Source: CAWKEY01 sp963848675 (GTDB lineage Bacteria; Pseudomonadota; Gammaproteobacteria; Methylococcales; Methylomonadaceae). From it: a DNA stretch of 52,502 bases. Both the position numbers and the translations under genes were made by a program. The stretch's first letter is position 1; every line of letters begins with the position of its first letter. Shown in pieces: positions 26,192 to 34,600 of this stretch. The DNA lies in assembly GCA_963848675.1 (NCBI GenBank), contig CAWKEY010000018.1:1-52502 (forward strand). The letters are read 5' to 3'. Under the pieces are notes generated by a model, which saw nothing but the letters and a program-made list of their open reading frames with translations, was not told where the DNA came from and did not search any database.

Positions 26192-26512
26192 CTATTTTCC
26201 TGTCAATTGTTGTGTTGTTTCAGGAGTTTCTTATCAGAGCTCCCTTGCTTTATCGGAATGCATTACAACAAACTTAACGCAAAAACCTTTCCCGACGACG
26301 TATTTACTGTGCCGGATCATTATACTTTCCTTGACGCACTGCACAGCTTAAATTTTAAAGAATAATAGCGAAAACAAGATAGCTCCGGCAAGCTGATCAG
26401 CCAAGTCCAGACTATTACCTGTTAAATGAGGCGCACGCAGTTTTATCGGTTATAATCGCCCGGTTTAACAGGCGAGTCACCGCAAACCGGCTTACAGATT
26501 TACAGGAATCCT
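26192..26512. other. mdh-mtdA divergent intergenic region
   Basis: These 321 bases hold no convincing gene. They carry the promoters of both divergent genes. A consensus TATAAT for mtdA is at 26451-26456; no operator-like repeat was recognised. Confidence 0.5.
26451..26456 (+). promoter_or_regulatory. Candidate -10 element for mtdA
   Basis: A perfect TATAAT lies 57 bases before the mtdA start, in the context cggttataatcgcc. No clear -35 hexamer is present at the usual spacing. Confidence 0.4.
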
Positions 26513-27370
26513 ATGAAAAAATTGTTATTCCAATTCGATACCGACGCCCACCCCTCCATTTTCGATACGGTAGTAGGGTATGACGGAGGCGCTGATCATG
26601 TGATCGGGCACGGTGGATTGACGCCTGAAAACATTAGAACGTTGGTGGAAGGAACAATTTTTACGCGCGCACCCAAAGACAAAAAAAATACCGCCATTTT
26701 TGTCGGCGGCAGCGACATGATCGCGGGCCAGCAATTATTTATTGCCGTGCAGAAGATTTTTTTTCCAGGCTTTCAGGTATCGGTCATGCTCGACAGTAAC
26801 GGCAGCAATACCACCGCCGCGGCGGGCGTAGCCAAATTGGCAGCCAGCGGCACGCTTGCCGGTAAAAAAGCCGTCGTCCTGGCCGGCACAGGCCCGGTAG
26901 GACAACGCGCAGCGGTCATGCTGGCCGAGGAAGGCGCTATCGTGTCGCTGACTTCACGCTGTCTTGAGCGCGCGCAACAGGCCTGCCACGACATGAAAAC
27001 GCGCTTTGGTGTCGAGCTTACGCCCGTTGCAGCCCCAGACAACAGCGCCAGAACCCGCGCCATTGCAGATGCCAACATTGTGTTTGCAACCGGCGCCGCC
27101 GGCGTTGAGCTGATCAGCCCCGAGCAATGGCAAGATAACCCGCATATCGAAATGATCGCCGATGCCAACGCCACACCACCCGTTGGCATCGGCGGCACGG
27201 ACATGATGGACAAGGGCACGGTGCGTAACGGCAAAATCATCTGGGGCGCTATCGGTTTTGGCACCTTAAAACTGGCCCTGCACCGGGCCTGTATTGCAAA
27301 ACTGTTTGAAGACAACAAACAGGTGCTTGATGCCGAAACCATCTTTGCCCTGGCCAAGAAAATGGCCTAA
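26513..27370 (+). CDS. mtdA: NADP-dependent methylene-H4MPT/methylene-THF dehydrogenase MtdA
   Basis: The 285-aa protein matches MtdA, which oxidises or reduces methylene-tetrahydrofolate (and methylene-tetrahydromethanopterin) with NADP and links formate assimilation to the serine cycle. The N-terminus KKLLFQFDTDAHPSIFDTVV, FVGGSDMIAG, and the NADP Rossmann segment VVLAGTGPVGQRAAVMLAEE are characteristic. Length agrees with Methylobacterium MtdA (288 aa). A partner fchA cyclohydrolase is not in the window. The gene starts an apparent mtdA-gck-glyA operon. Confidence 0.95.
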   Translation: MKKLLFQFDTDAHPSIFDTVVGYDGGADHVIGHGGLTPENIRTLVEGTIFTRAPKDKKNTAIFVGGSDMIAGQQLFIAVQKIFFPGFQVSVMLDSNGSNTTAAAGVAKLAASGTLAGKKAVVLAGTGPVGQRAAVMLAEEGAIVSLTSRCLERAQQACHDMKTRFGVELTPVAAPDNSARTRAIADANIVFATGAAGVELISPEQWQDNPHIEMIADANATPPVGIGGTDMMDKGTVRNGKIIWGAIGFGTLKLALHRACIAKLFEDNKQVLDAETIFALAKKMA

Positions 27371-27378
27371 TCGCGCCA

Positions 27379-28770
27379 ATGAGCATCGCCCGCGCCCCAA
27401 CGCCACCGACATCAATCAGTGCCATGAGAAATAATGCCCTGCGCATTTTTCAGGCGGGTATTGATGCGGCCGACCCTTACCAGGCGGTCAAACGCTGCCT
27501 CAGGGTGGACAATGAGTCTATTGAAATCCTGTTGGCACTGGATGGGCGCGAGCAAAAGCGCGTGGGCCGCTGGTCAAGCATTCATCTGATTGCCTTTGGC
27601 AAAGCCGCCTGCGCCATGGCCGATGCGGCTTCGGACATTATCCCGGCGCGTTTGCTGACAGGCCGAGGCATTGCCGTGACCAATTATGAAAATATCCGCG
27701 CTGTCGACAACGTTGACGTCATCGGCGCGTCGCATCCACTGCCGGATGCAGCCGGGTTGAACGCGGCCAAACGTATTGCCGACCAGGTTCAGCATGCGCA
27801 ACAAAACGAACTGGTGCTGGTGCTGGTAAGCGGCGGCGGTTCGGCGCTGATTCCCTACCCTGTCGACAGCATTACTTTAGAAGAGAAGATTGCCACCACC
27901 GATCTGCTCTTGGCCTGCGGCGCCAACATCAACCAGATCAACGGTGTGCGCAAACACCTGTCGAAATTAAAAGGCGGCGGCCTAGCCCGCATGGCGGTAC
28001 CTGCCGACTTGCATGCACTGATTTTATCGGACGTGTTAGGCGATGACCTCAGCACCATTGCCAGCGGCCCCACCGTGCCCGACGACACCACATACAGCGA
28101 TGCCATCGCCGTTTTCAAATCCAAAGGCCTCTGGGATCAAGTCCCTGCCAAGGTTCGGCAGCATTTGGAACTGGGCGCTTTCGGCAGCATCCCGGAAACG
28201 CCAAAACCAGGCGATCCGGCGTTTACAAATACCAGCCATACCCTGATTGGCAGTAATGCCATCAGTGTCGACGCCATTAAGAAAGCGGCTCAATATCTGG
28301 GTTACGAAAGCAAGTTGTACAGTCAAAACCTGTGCGGGATAGCCCGCGACGAGGCTGAAAAATGGGTCATCCACGCCCAACAACTGATCGCTGGGGGGCT
28401 CAACCAGCCGCTCGCGCTAGTGGCAGGCGGTGAAACCACCGTGATATTAAGAGGCAACGGCCGCGGCGGACGTAATCAGGAAATGGCGCTGGCGTTTGCG
28501 CTTGCCGCCGAAAAACACGGTCTGAACGGAAATTGGACCTTTCTGAGCGGCGGCACCGATGGCCGTGACGGCCCGACCGATGCCGCCGGCGGCATGGTTG
28601 ACCCGGACACGATTAAACGCATGACCGCAGCCGGCATCAACCCCCGCGAGCGTCTGGAAAATAACGACGCTAACGCGGCTTTAAGCTGTTCACAGGATTT
28701 GCTCAACACCGGCGCAACCGGCACCAATGTTGCCGACTTGCAGATACTGCTCATCCATCCACAATCTTGA
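27379..28770 (+). CDS. gck: Glycerate 2-kinase (MOFRL family)
   Basis: The 463-aa protein is a class II glycerate kinase that makes 2-phosphoglycerate from D-glycerate and ATP in the serine cycle. The DUF4147 N-terminal domain carries VLVLVSGGGSALIPYPVD. The C-terminal MOFRL domain has GRGGRNQEMALAFAL and the FLSGGTDGRDGPTDAAGG motif. The start at 27379 is eight bases after mtdA; a second ATG at 27424 (MRNNALRIF) fits the usual family N-terminus equally well. glyA follows 27 bases downstream. Confidence 0.92.
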   Translation: MSIARAPTPPTSISAMRNNALRIFQAGIDAADPYQAVKRCLRVDNESIEILLALDGREQKRVGRWSSIHLIAFGKAACAMADAASDIIPARLLTGRGIAVTNYENIRAVDNVDVIGASHPLPDAAGLNAAKRIADQVQHAQQNELVLVLVSGGGSALIPYPVDSITLEEKIATTDLLLACGANINQINGVRKHLSKLKGGGLARMAVPADLHALILSDVLGDDLSTIASGPTVPDDTTYSDAIAVFKSKGLWDQVPAKVRQHLELGAFGSIPETPKPGDPAFTNTSHTLIGSNAISVDAIKKAAQYLGYESKLYSQNLCGIARDEAEKWVIHAQQLIAGGLNQPLALVAGGETTVILRGNGRGGRNQEMALAFALAAEKHGLNGNWTFLSGGTDGRDGPTDAAGGMVDPDTIKRMTAAGINPRERLENNDANAALSCSQDLLNTGATGTNVADLQILLIHPQS

Positions 28771-28797
28771 ATAACACTCTCACCTCAGGAGCAACCC

Positions 28798-30051
28798 ATG
28801 TTTAAAAAATCAATGACAATCGCCGGTTTTGATGACGAATTGTTCCAGGCGCTGGAACAGGAGCGTCTGCGTCAGGAAGACCACATCGAACTGATTGCCT
28901 CTGAAAACTATACCAGCCCACGCGTCATGGAAGCGCAAGGTACGCAGTTAACCAACAAATACGCCGAGGGCTATCCCGGCAAACGGTACTACGGCGGCTG
29001 TGAATTTGTCGATATAGCCGAACAACTGGCCATAGACCGCGCTAAAGAACTGTTTGGCGCCGATTACGCCAACGTTCAGGCCCACTCCGGCTCGCAAGCC
29101 AACATGGCCGTGTTCATGGCCCTGCTTCAGCCCGGCGACACCATCCTGGGCCTCGCGCTGTCCGATGGCGGCCACCTGACGCACGGCGCCAAGCCCAATT
29201 TTTCCGGTAAAATCTACCATGCCGTGCAATATCATCTGGATTCAAAAACCGGCTTAATTGATTATGACGAAGTCAAAAGCCTGGCGCTGGAACATCGCCC
29301 CAAAATGATCGTCGCGGGCTTTTCAGCGTATTCCCGCATGATGGACTGGCAACGGTTCCGTGATATCGCCGATCAAGTCGGCGCCTATCTGTTTGTGGAC
29401 ATGGCGCATGTCGCCGGTCTGGTTGCGGCAGGTCTTTATCCTAACCCCGTGCCTATTGCCGATGTCGTCACCAGCACCACGCACAAAAGCTTGCGCGGCC
29501 CGCGCGGCGGGCTGATTCTGGCAAAAAGCAATCCCGACATTGAGAAAAAACTCGATTCCAATATTTTCCCGGGCATCCAAGGCGGCCCCATGATGCACGT
29601 CATCGCGGCGAAAGCCGTTGCCTTCAAGGAAGCCATGCAGCCCGAATTTCGCAGCTATCAGGAACAAGTGATCAAGAATGCGCGGGCCATGGCCGAAGTC
29701 TTCGTAAACCGCGGCTTCGACGTCGTTTCAGGCGGCACCGACAACCATCTGATGCTGGTTTCGCTGATTCCCAAAGGCATCACCGGCAAAGCCGCCGATG
29801 CGGCCTTAAGCAAAGCCCACATCACCGTCAACAAAAACGCCGTGCCTAACGACCCCGAGTCGCCCTTTGTCACCAGCGGCATTCGTGTCGGCACGCCGGC
29901 GCCGACCACACGCGGCTTTAAAGAAGCGCAAATGGCCGAAATTGCCCACCTGATGTGCGATGTCATGGAAAATATGGACGACGAAAACGTGATTGCCGAA
30001 GTGCGCGGCAAAGTCAGTATTTTGTGCTCACGGTTTCCGGTTTATAGTTAA
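28798..30051 (+). CDS. glyA: Serine hydroxymethyltransferase
   Basis: The 417-aa PLP enzyme makes serine from glycine and methylene-THF, the carbon-fixing step of the serine cycle. Landmarks are IELIASENYTSP, the NKYAEGYPGKRYYGG loop, VDMAHVAGLVAAGLYPNP and the PLP lysine in VTSTTHKSLRGPRGG (about residue 230). Length equals E. coli GlyA (417 aa). An AGGAGC site precedes the ATG. It ends the mtdA-gck-glyA run and is followed by a 16-bp hairpin. Confidence 0.97.
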   Translation: MFKKSMTIAGFDDELFQALEQERLRQEDHIELIASENYTSPRVMEAQGTQLTNKYAEGYPGKRYYGGCEFVDIAEQLAIDRAKELFGADYANVQAHSGSQANMAVFMALLQPGDTILGLALSDGGHLTHGAKPNFSGKIYHAVQYHLDSKTGLIDYDEVKSLALEHRPKMIVAGFSAYSRMMDWQRFRDIADQVGAYLFVDMAHVAGLVAAGLYPNPVPIADVVTSTTHKSLRGPRGGLILAKSNPDIEKKLDSNIFPGIQGGPMMHVIAAKAVAFKEAMQPEFRSYQEQVIKNARAMAEVFVNRGFDVVSGGTDNHLMLVSLIPKGITGKAADAALSKAHITVNKNAVPNDPESPFVTSGIRVGTPAPTTRGFKEAQMAEIAHLMCDVMENMDDENVIAEVRGKVSILCSRFPVYS

Positions 30052-30118
30052 TTGCACGGCGACTTCACCTAATGCACCGAAGTTGGTAGGTGCTGAAGAC
30101 AAATGTATTTGTTCCTGC

Positions 30119-30155
30119 AACAGCCTGCTTTATTATCTGAATAAAGCAGGCTGTT
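30119..30155 (+). terminator. Hairpin after glyA
   Basis: A perfect 16-bp stem (30119-30134 / 30140-30155) with a 5-base loop lies 67 bases after the glyA stop. The right arm ends in gtttcc, so the T-run is short; it probably still ends the operon. Confidence 0.6.
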
Positions 30156-30229
30156 TCCGGTTATTGAATTTAGTTAAAACACTACTCTCAGATCGGGAGT
30201 CACAATGTCTGATATCAAAATAAAACTGT

Positions 30230-30308
30230 AGGTTGGGTTAGCGATAGCGTAACCCAACATTTTGTGCTTGGGTGTGTTGGGTTACGCTATCGCTAACCCA
30301 ACCTACGG
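30230..30308. repeat. Perfect 32-bp inverted repeat
   Basis: Arms 30230-30261 and 30277-30308 are exact reverse complements around a 15-base loop. They begin gtaggttgggttagcg and carry gcgtaacccaaca-type sequence. This looks like a small palindromic mobile repeat; it is too long and GC-balanced for an ordinary terminator and has no T-run. Confidence 0.75.
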
Positions 30309-30361
30309 TTCTGCCAAAACTTGACCATGCCCTTACAAATCAACCACTGAACGAAACGGCT

Positions 30362-30592
30362 ATGCAAACAACCTACAAACTTAAGGCAGACGAACTTAAT
30401 AATGATTGTTTAAAATCCGTTAAGGTATCGTTCCACGGTATAGATATAGAAATAGCGGTAAGTGATGTCGAGGCTGAACAAGAACAACAGCTTTCAACCT
30501 TGCCCCGAAAGGCAGGTGCTTTAGCTGGGCGTATTAAAATGAGCGATTATTTTAATACACCCTTAGCAGATTTTGCTGAATACGAAAAATGA
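30362..30592 (+). CDS. Small antitoxin-like protein
   Basis: This 76-aa protein begins MQTTYKLKADELNNDCLKSV, like antitoxin-type small proteins that pair with RelE/YoeB-like toxins. It ends in AGRIKMSDYFNTPLADFAEY, which resembles the C-terminal motif of DUF2281 antitoxins. No toxin gene directly follows; the next genes form a separate antitoxin-toxin pair. The start at 30362 was chosen because the preceding residues come from the neighbouring inverted repeat. It could be an orphan or a second antitoxin of the module. Confidence 0.55.
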   Translation: MQTTYKLKADELNNDCLKSVKVSFHGIDIEIAVSDVEAEQEQQLSTLPRKAGALAGRIKMSDYFNTPLADFAEYEK

Positions 30593-30650
30593 AGCGTGTA
30601 GGTCCACCCACCTAACCTTACACATCTAATAATTTGGACAAGGAGACTAG

Positions 30651-30863
30651 ATGACACATTCTATCCAAGAAATAACCGCAAAAATTAGCTCACTGCCTGA
30701 ACCAATGCAGCAGGAAGTGCTTGATTTTATTGAGTTCATGGAGGCAAAAGTCGCGCGCCAATCGTCGTCTGCCAAGCATGAAATAGCATTATTAAGCGAG
30801 CAAGCATTAGCAACTGACTGGAATCGCCCCGAAGAGGATGAAGCATGGGCGAGTTATCAGTAG
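30651..30863 (+). CDS. DUF2281-like antitoxin
   Basis: The 70-aa protein carries the motif SLPEPMQQEVLDFIEFMEAK, typical of the N-terminal part of DUF2281-like antitoxins, followed by an acidic C-terminus (NRPEEDEAWASY). A strong AAGGAG site lies before the ATG. Its last 19 bases overlap the mazF-like gene, the usual antitoxin-first layout with coupled translation. It would neutralise the downstream toxin. Confidence 0.75.
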   Translation: MTHSIQEITAKISSLPEPMQQEVLDFIEFMEAKVARQSSSAKHEIALLSEQALATDWNRPEEDEAWASYQ

Positions 30864-31183
30864 GCGACATTGTTTTTATCTCATTTCCGTTTTCGGATTT
30901 AAGCGACACAAAGTTAAGACCTGCACTAGTGCTAGCCTATGCACAACGAAACGATTGGATATTGTGCCAGATCACCAGTAAGTCCTATAGCGACAACAAG
31001 GCTATAAGTATCGATAATGCCGATTACAAAAAAGGTAGCCTGACTATGGTCAGCTTTGTTCGACCTAGTAAACTATTCACTGCCAATGTAGAGTTGATCC
31101 ATAAAAACGTAGCCTCGCTTACTGACGCATCACATCAAAAAATAGTAAGTGTCATTCTACAAATACTAAAAAATGGTCAATAG
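30845..31183 (+). CDS. MazF/PemK family endoribonuclease toxin
   Basis: The 112-aa protein starts GELSVGDIVFISFPFSDLSDTKLRPALVL in two blocks matching the MazF/PemK beta-barrel: GDIVFISFPFSD and the catalytic-arginine region KLRPALVLA. The segment CQITSK contains the conserved Thr/Ser of the active site. Such toxins cut mRNA at short specific sequences. It overlaps its antitoxin by 19 bases and lies directly upstream of ftfL, so the module interrupts the serine-cycle gene order. Confidence 0.85.
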   Translation: MGELSVGDIVFISFPFSDLSDTKLRPALVLAYAQRNDWILCQITSKSYSDNKAISIDNADYKKGSLTMVSFVRPSKLFTANVELIHKNVASLTDASHQKIVSVILQILKNGQ

Positions 31184-31212
31184 CCAAAATTCAACGAACC
31201 CTTTTATAAATC

Positions 31213-32887
31213 ATGTCTGATATAGAAATCGCCCAACAAGCCAACATGAAACCCATTATTGGCTTGGTTAAAGAACAATTCGGCATTGATGCCGAGCATC
31301 TGGACCCCATCGGCCATTACAAAGCCAAACTATCGCTGGAATACGTCAATAGCTTGATCAATAAAGAAGACGGCAAGCTGATTCTGGTAACCGCGATCAG
31401 CCCTACCCCCGCGGGCGAAGGCAAAACCACCACCACAGTCGGCTTGGGCGACGCCTTAAACCGCATCGGCAAAAAGACCATCATGTGCCTGCGCGAACCT
31501 TCATTGGGTCCGTGCTTCGGCGTAAAAGGCGGCGCCGCCGGCGGCGGTTACTCGCAAGTGGTGCCCATGGAAGACATCAACCTGCATTTTACCGGCGATT
31601 TTCATGCCATCGGTGTGGCCCACAACCTGCTCTCGGCCTTGATAGACAACCACATCAATCACGGCAACGCACTCGACATCGACCCGCGCCGCATCCAGTG
31701 GAAACGCGTGATCGACATGAACGACCGCGCCCTGCGCAACATCGTGGTCGGCATGGGCGGCCCTGCCAACGGCTATCTGCGTGAAGACGGTTATGACATC
31801 GTCGTGGCTTCCGAAATCATGGCCATTCTGTGTCTGGCTACCAATCGCGCCGATCTGAAAGAACGCCTGGGCCGCATCGTCATCGGCTATAAATCCGACA
31901 GAGTCACCCCGGTTTATGCCCGCGATTTAAAAGCCCAAGGTTCAATGGCAGCCCTGCTCAAAGATGCCATCAAACCGAACCTGGTGCAAACCCTGGAAAA
32001 CAACATCGCCATCATTCATGGCGGCCCATTTGCCAATATCGCGCACGGCTGCAACACCGTCACCGCCACCAAAACCGCATTAAAACTGGCCGACTACGCG
32101 GTCACTGAAGCCGGTTTCGGCGCCGATCTGGGTGCGGAAAAATTCATCGACATCAAATGCCGCATGTCCGGCCTGAAACCCTCCGTCGTGGTGCTGGTGG
32201 CAACGGTTACGGGCGCTCAAATTTCACGGCGGCGTAGTCAAAGAGGAATTGAATACCGAAAATCTGGCCGCCCTGGAAAAAGGTTTTGAAAATCTGGAAC
32301 GCCACCTGAGCAATATCACCAACCATTACGGCCTGCCTTGTGTGGTCTGCATCAACCACTTCACGTTTGATACCGACGCCGAAATCGCCTTGCTGAAGGC
32401 AAAATGCGAAGCCTTGGGTGCAAAATGCGTGATTTCCAAACACTGGGCGCAAGGCAGCGCCGGTGCCGAAGAACTGGCCAGAGCGGTCATCAACATCGCT
32501 GACAACCGCGAGCCTGGCTTCAGCTATGTGTACGATGAAAACCTGAGCCTGTGGGAAAAAATCGAGACCATTGCCACCAAACTGTACGGTGCTGCCGGCA
32601 TCATCGCCAACATCAAAGTAAAGGCGCAACTGGCCGCCTGGCAGGCTGATTACGGCAAGTTCCCGATCTGCATGGCCAAAACCCAGATGTCGTTCACCAC
32701 CAACCCTGCCGCCAAAGGTGCACCCTCCGGCCATACGCTTGAGATCAGCGATGTCCGCCTCGCCAACGGCGCGGGCTTCATCGTCGCCATCGCCGGCGAC
32801 ATGATGACCATGCCCGGCCTACCGAAAGTACCGGCCGCAGAACGCATTGATATTGATGATAATGGCAAGATTACGGGCTTGTTCTAG
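31213..32887 (+). pseudogene. ftfL: Formate-tetrahydrofolate ligase, one apparent frameshift
   Basis: FtfL joins formate to THF with ATP and feeds C1 units to the serine cycle. The first part (31213 to about 32208) has the P-loop in PTPAGEGKTTTTVGLGDAL and the FtfL stretch GVKGGAAGGGYSQVVPMEDI. The frame breaks at VVLVATV. Removing the A at 32209 restores RALKFHGGVVKEELNTE, which continues to a normal C-terminus (PGLPKVPAAERIDID) at 32887, for a total near 557 aa. One extra base in a gene needed for the pathway suggests a sequence error, though a true frameshift is possible. It begins 30 bases after the toxin gene. Confidence 0.9.
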
Positions 32888-32982
32888 CTTTATCCTAAAT
32901 TCGGCATTTCAACCAAGAAGAACAAGAAGTTCACGAATAATTTCAATGTATTACCTGATTATAAATATGCTTCAGCTACGTC

Positions 32983-33005
32983 ATACCGGCATGGACTGCC
33001 GGTAT
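32983..33005. repeat. Small palindrome after ftfL
   Basis: A 9-bp stem (ataccggca / tgccggtat) with a 5-base loop is followed by a second small hairpin (ttaca..tgtaa). It may terminate ftfL weakly or may be a remnant of a dispersed intergenic repeat. Confidence 0.45.
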
Positions 33006-33070
33006 TCAGATTACATGGATGTAACGGTTGCAAGCCTTCTAAGGCAGTAAGCAAAAATAAGTTGAACAAT

Positions 33071-34024
33071 TTAGAGCTTATCCATAAATAACTTGATAAA
33101 TTTCAGATTATTGGAAAATAATTGCACATTTGGGTTTTATAAGAGGTTGCAATTTCTTGAAAAGGTTACAAAGCTGGAAAGTATCGGATGATTTTTGGGC
33201 AAGAGTGGAACAATTGATTCCAGAGCGGAAAAGGCATTCAACAAAGGACTATAAACGCAAGCCAGGTGGAGGCAGAAAAGCCCAAAACCCGCGAAAAGTA
33301 TTTGAGGGGATTCTTTATGTTTTGCGCACAGGTTGTCAATGGAAAGCCCTGCCTAAAAGTGACTATGGTAGTGCCAGTGCTGTTCACAGGTATTTCCTGG
33401 AATGGCAGGCATCAGGCATGTTTGAAAAGTTATGGCGTGCCAGCTTATTGGAATATGACGAACTGGAAGGCATTGCCTGGGAATGGCAAAGCCTTGATGG
33501 GGCAATGGTTAAGGCGCCGTTAGCACTGGAATCGGTGGGCAGAAACCCTACCGACCGAGGTAAAAACGGTAGTAAAAGAAGCCTGTTAACCGATGAAAAG
33601 GGATTGCCCTTAGCCCTCGTGATCAGTGGTGCGAACACCCATGATGTCAAGTTACTGGCTGATACCCTGGATGGGATTATTATCGAGCGTCCTGACCCGG
33701 ACACTCTCAAACAAAACCTTTGCCTGGATGCTGGCTATGTGGGCGAGCCGGCTCGGCGCGAGATTGAGGAAAGAAGCTATATCCCTCATGTCAGGCCACG
33801 AGGTGAGGAAATTGCAGAAAAAGACAAAAACCCTGATTTCAAGGCTAGACGGTGGGTGGTTGAAGTTTGTCATTCGTGGTTTAACCGGTTCAGAAAACTC
33901 TTGGTGCGCTATGAAAAAATGGACCGTAGCTACCTCGGCTTACTTATGCTGGCTGCTTCTATTATCGCCTTACGTAAAATACGGCCAAAAAATCAAGTAA
34001 ATATTATTTATGGATAAGCTCTTA
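33071..34024 (+). mobile_element. Complete IS5-family insertion sequence
   Basis: The element spans 33074-34021 (948 bp) and is bounded by perfect 17-bp inverted repeats (GAGCTTATCCATAAATA at the left, its reverse complement at 34005-34021). It is flanked by a direct TTA on both sides (33071-33073 and 34022-34024), a three-base target duplication that fits the T-N-A duplications of some IS5 subgroups. The single transposase frame is intact, so the copy may be active. Confidence 0.9.
33130..34017 (+). CDS. IS5 family transposase
   Basis: This 295-aa DDE transposase has the DUF4096-like N-terminus (VSDDFWARVEQLIPERKR, then GGGRKAQNPRKVFEGILYVL and GCQWKALP). Catalytic residues lie in SLDGAMVKAP (D), LCLDAGYVG (D) and WVVEVCHSWFNRFRKLL (E with the YREK-like region). 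The TTG at 33130 is the first possible start. A TTG at 33157, eleven bases after an AAGAGG site, is a good alternative and would give 286 aa. The stop codon lies inside the right terminal repeat. Confidence 0.92.
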   Translation: MGFIRGCNFLKRLQSWKVSDDFWARVEQLIPERKRHSTKDYKRKPGGGRKAQNPRKVFEGILYVLRTGCQWKALPKSDYGSASAVHRYFLEWQASGMFEKLWRASLLEYDELEGIAWEWQSLDGAMVKAPLALESVGRNPTDRGKNGSKRSLLTDEKGLPLALVISGANTHDVKLLADTLDGIIIERPDPDTLKQNLCLDAGYVGEPARREIEERSYIPHVRPRGEEIAEKDKNPDFKARRWVVEVCHSWFNRFRKLLVRYEKMDRSYLGLLMLAASIIALRKIRPKNQVNIIYG

Positions 34025-34026
34025 GT

Positions 34027-34200
34027 TTAAATTTGCTGTTTCTTAGGTCGCAATTGGTAGTTCCATCCACCATGAAAATCATCGCGTACCATACCCCAGG
34101 CCCGCTCAGCGAGGTATGGCCCCCATAACTGCCAGCTTTCCTCGCCCTTACGTTGGGCTTCAAGGCGTTGATGTTCAATGCCTGGGTAGTCTTTTTTCAT
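34027..34200 (-). pseudogene. N-terminal remnant of a glycosidase (MGH1-like 'glucosidase' family)
   Basis: A 57-codon open frame starts MKKDYPGIEHQRLEAQRKG and continues with ESWQLWGPYLAERAWGMVRD. The WGPYL-ER-WG-VR-D pattern matches the start of large (about 880-aa) glucosidase-family proteins related to mannosylglycerate hydrolase. The similarity stops after about 48 residues (GGWNYQ) and a stop codon follows, two bases from the IS target duplication. No continuation was found left of the IS element, so most of the gene has been lost. Evidence is by motif recall only. Confidence 0.55.
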
Positions 34201-34600
34201 AGTGGCATCTCTGATTTACAAAATCATAATTTGCAAGCGTGTTAAGGTACACTTGCTGCGTTGTTTTGTCGCGATATTGACCAAGGTTACCCGTAATGGA
34301 TGAAAAATTTTGAGCCTTTTTAGTCTCGAAGCACTCGAAGATTTTTGCTGTACGTCTTGATCTTGAAGGGCTTCGTGGTAGCTTATTGATAACTGATTGT
34401 ATAGTCTTCGCCGCTGGCAGAATTATGTTATACCCTGAGCCGAACAACACTATTCACCGTAGTGTGTCATTCCGAGCAAAGCGAGGAATCTTAAGGCTCA
34501 GCCGTGTTCTAACGCTCGAAAGATTTCTCCCCTTGGTCGAAATGACAACAAAAATCAAGCTTCTTGCGAAAAAACGCTGTATGGTTACAACCGAACAACA
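34201..34600. other. Non-coding region between gene relic and CIA30 gene
   Basis: Apart from the dispersed repeat at 34465-34588, these 400 bases show no convincing gene. Open frames on both strands here have no recognisable product. The region is probably decayed or rearranged DNA next to the IS element. Confidence 0.5.
34465..34588 (+). repeat. Dispersed ~122-bp repeat, copy 2
   Basis: This is the second copy of the element at 1059-1180, in the same orientation. The first 83 bases (34465-34547) have the same length and the same terminal inverted repeats, and the 3' tail of about 40 bases is also related. It ends 12 bases before the CIA30-like gene, as copy 1 ends shortly before ridA. Confidence 0.7.

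Noticed and set aside
26147..26365. 72-codon frame between mdh and mtdA
   Set aside because: It overlaps the mdh start in antisense and shows no protein-like pattern.
33000..33070. Continuation of the glycosidase gene on the other side of the IS
   Set aside because: Minus-strand reading left of the IS gives repeat-like non-coding sequence with no glycosidase motif.
34175..34450. 91-codon minus-strand frame beside the IS element
   Set aside because: No similarity or ribosome site; it overlaps the better-supported glycosidase relic and includes repeat-adjacent DNA.
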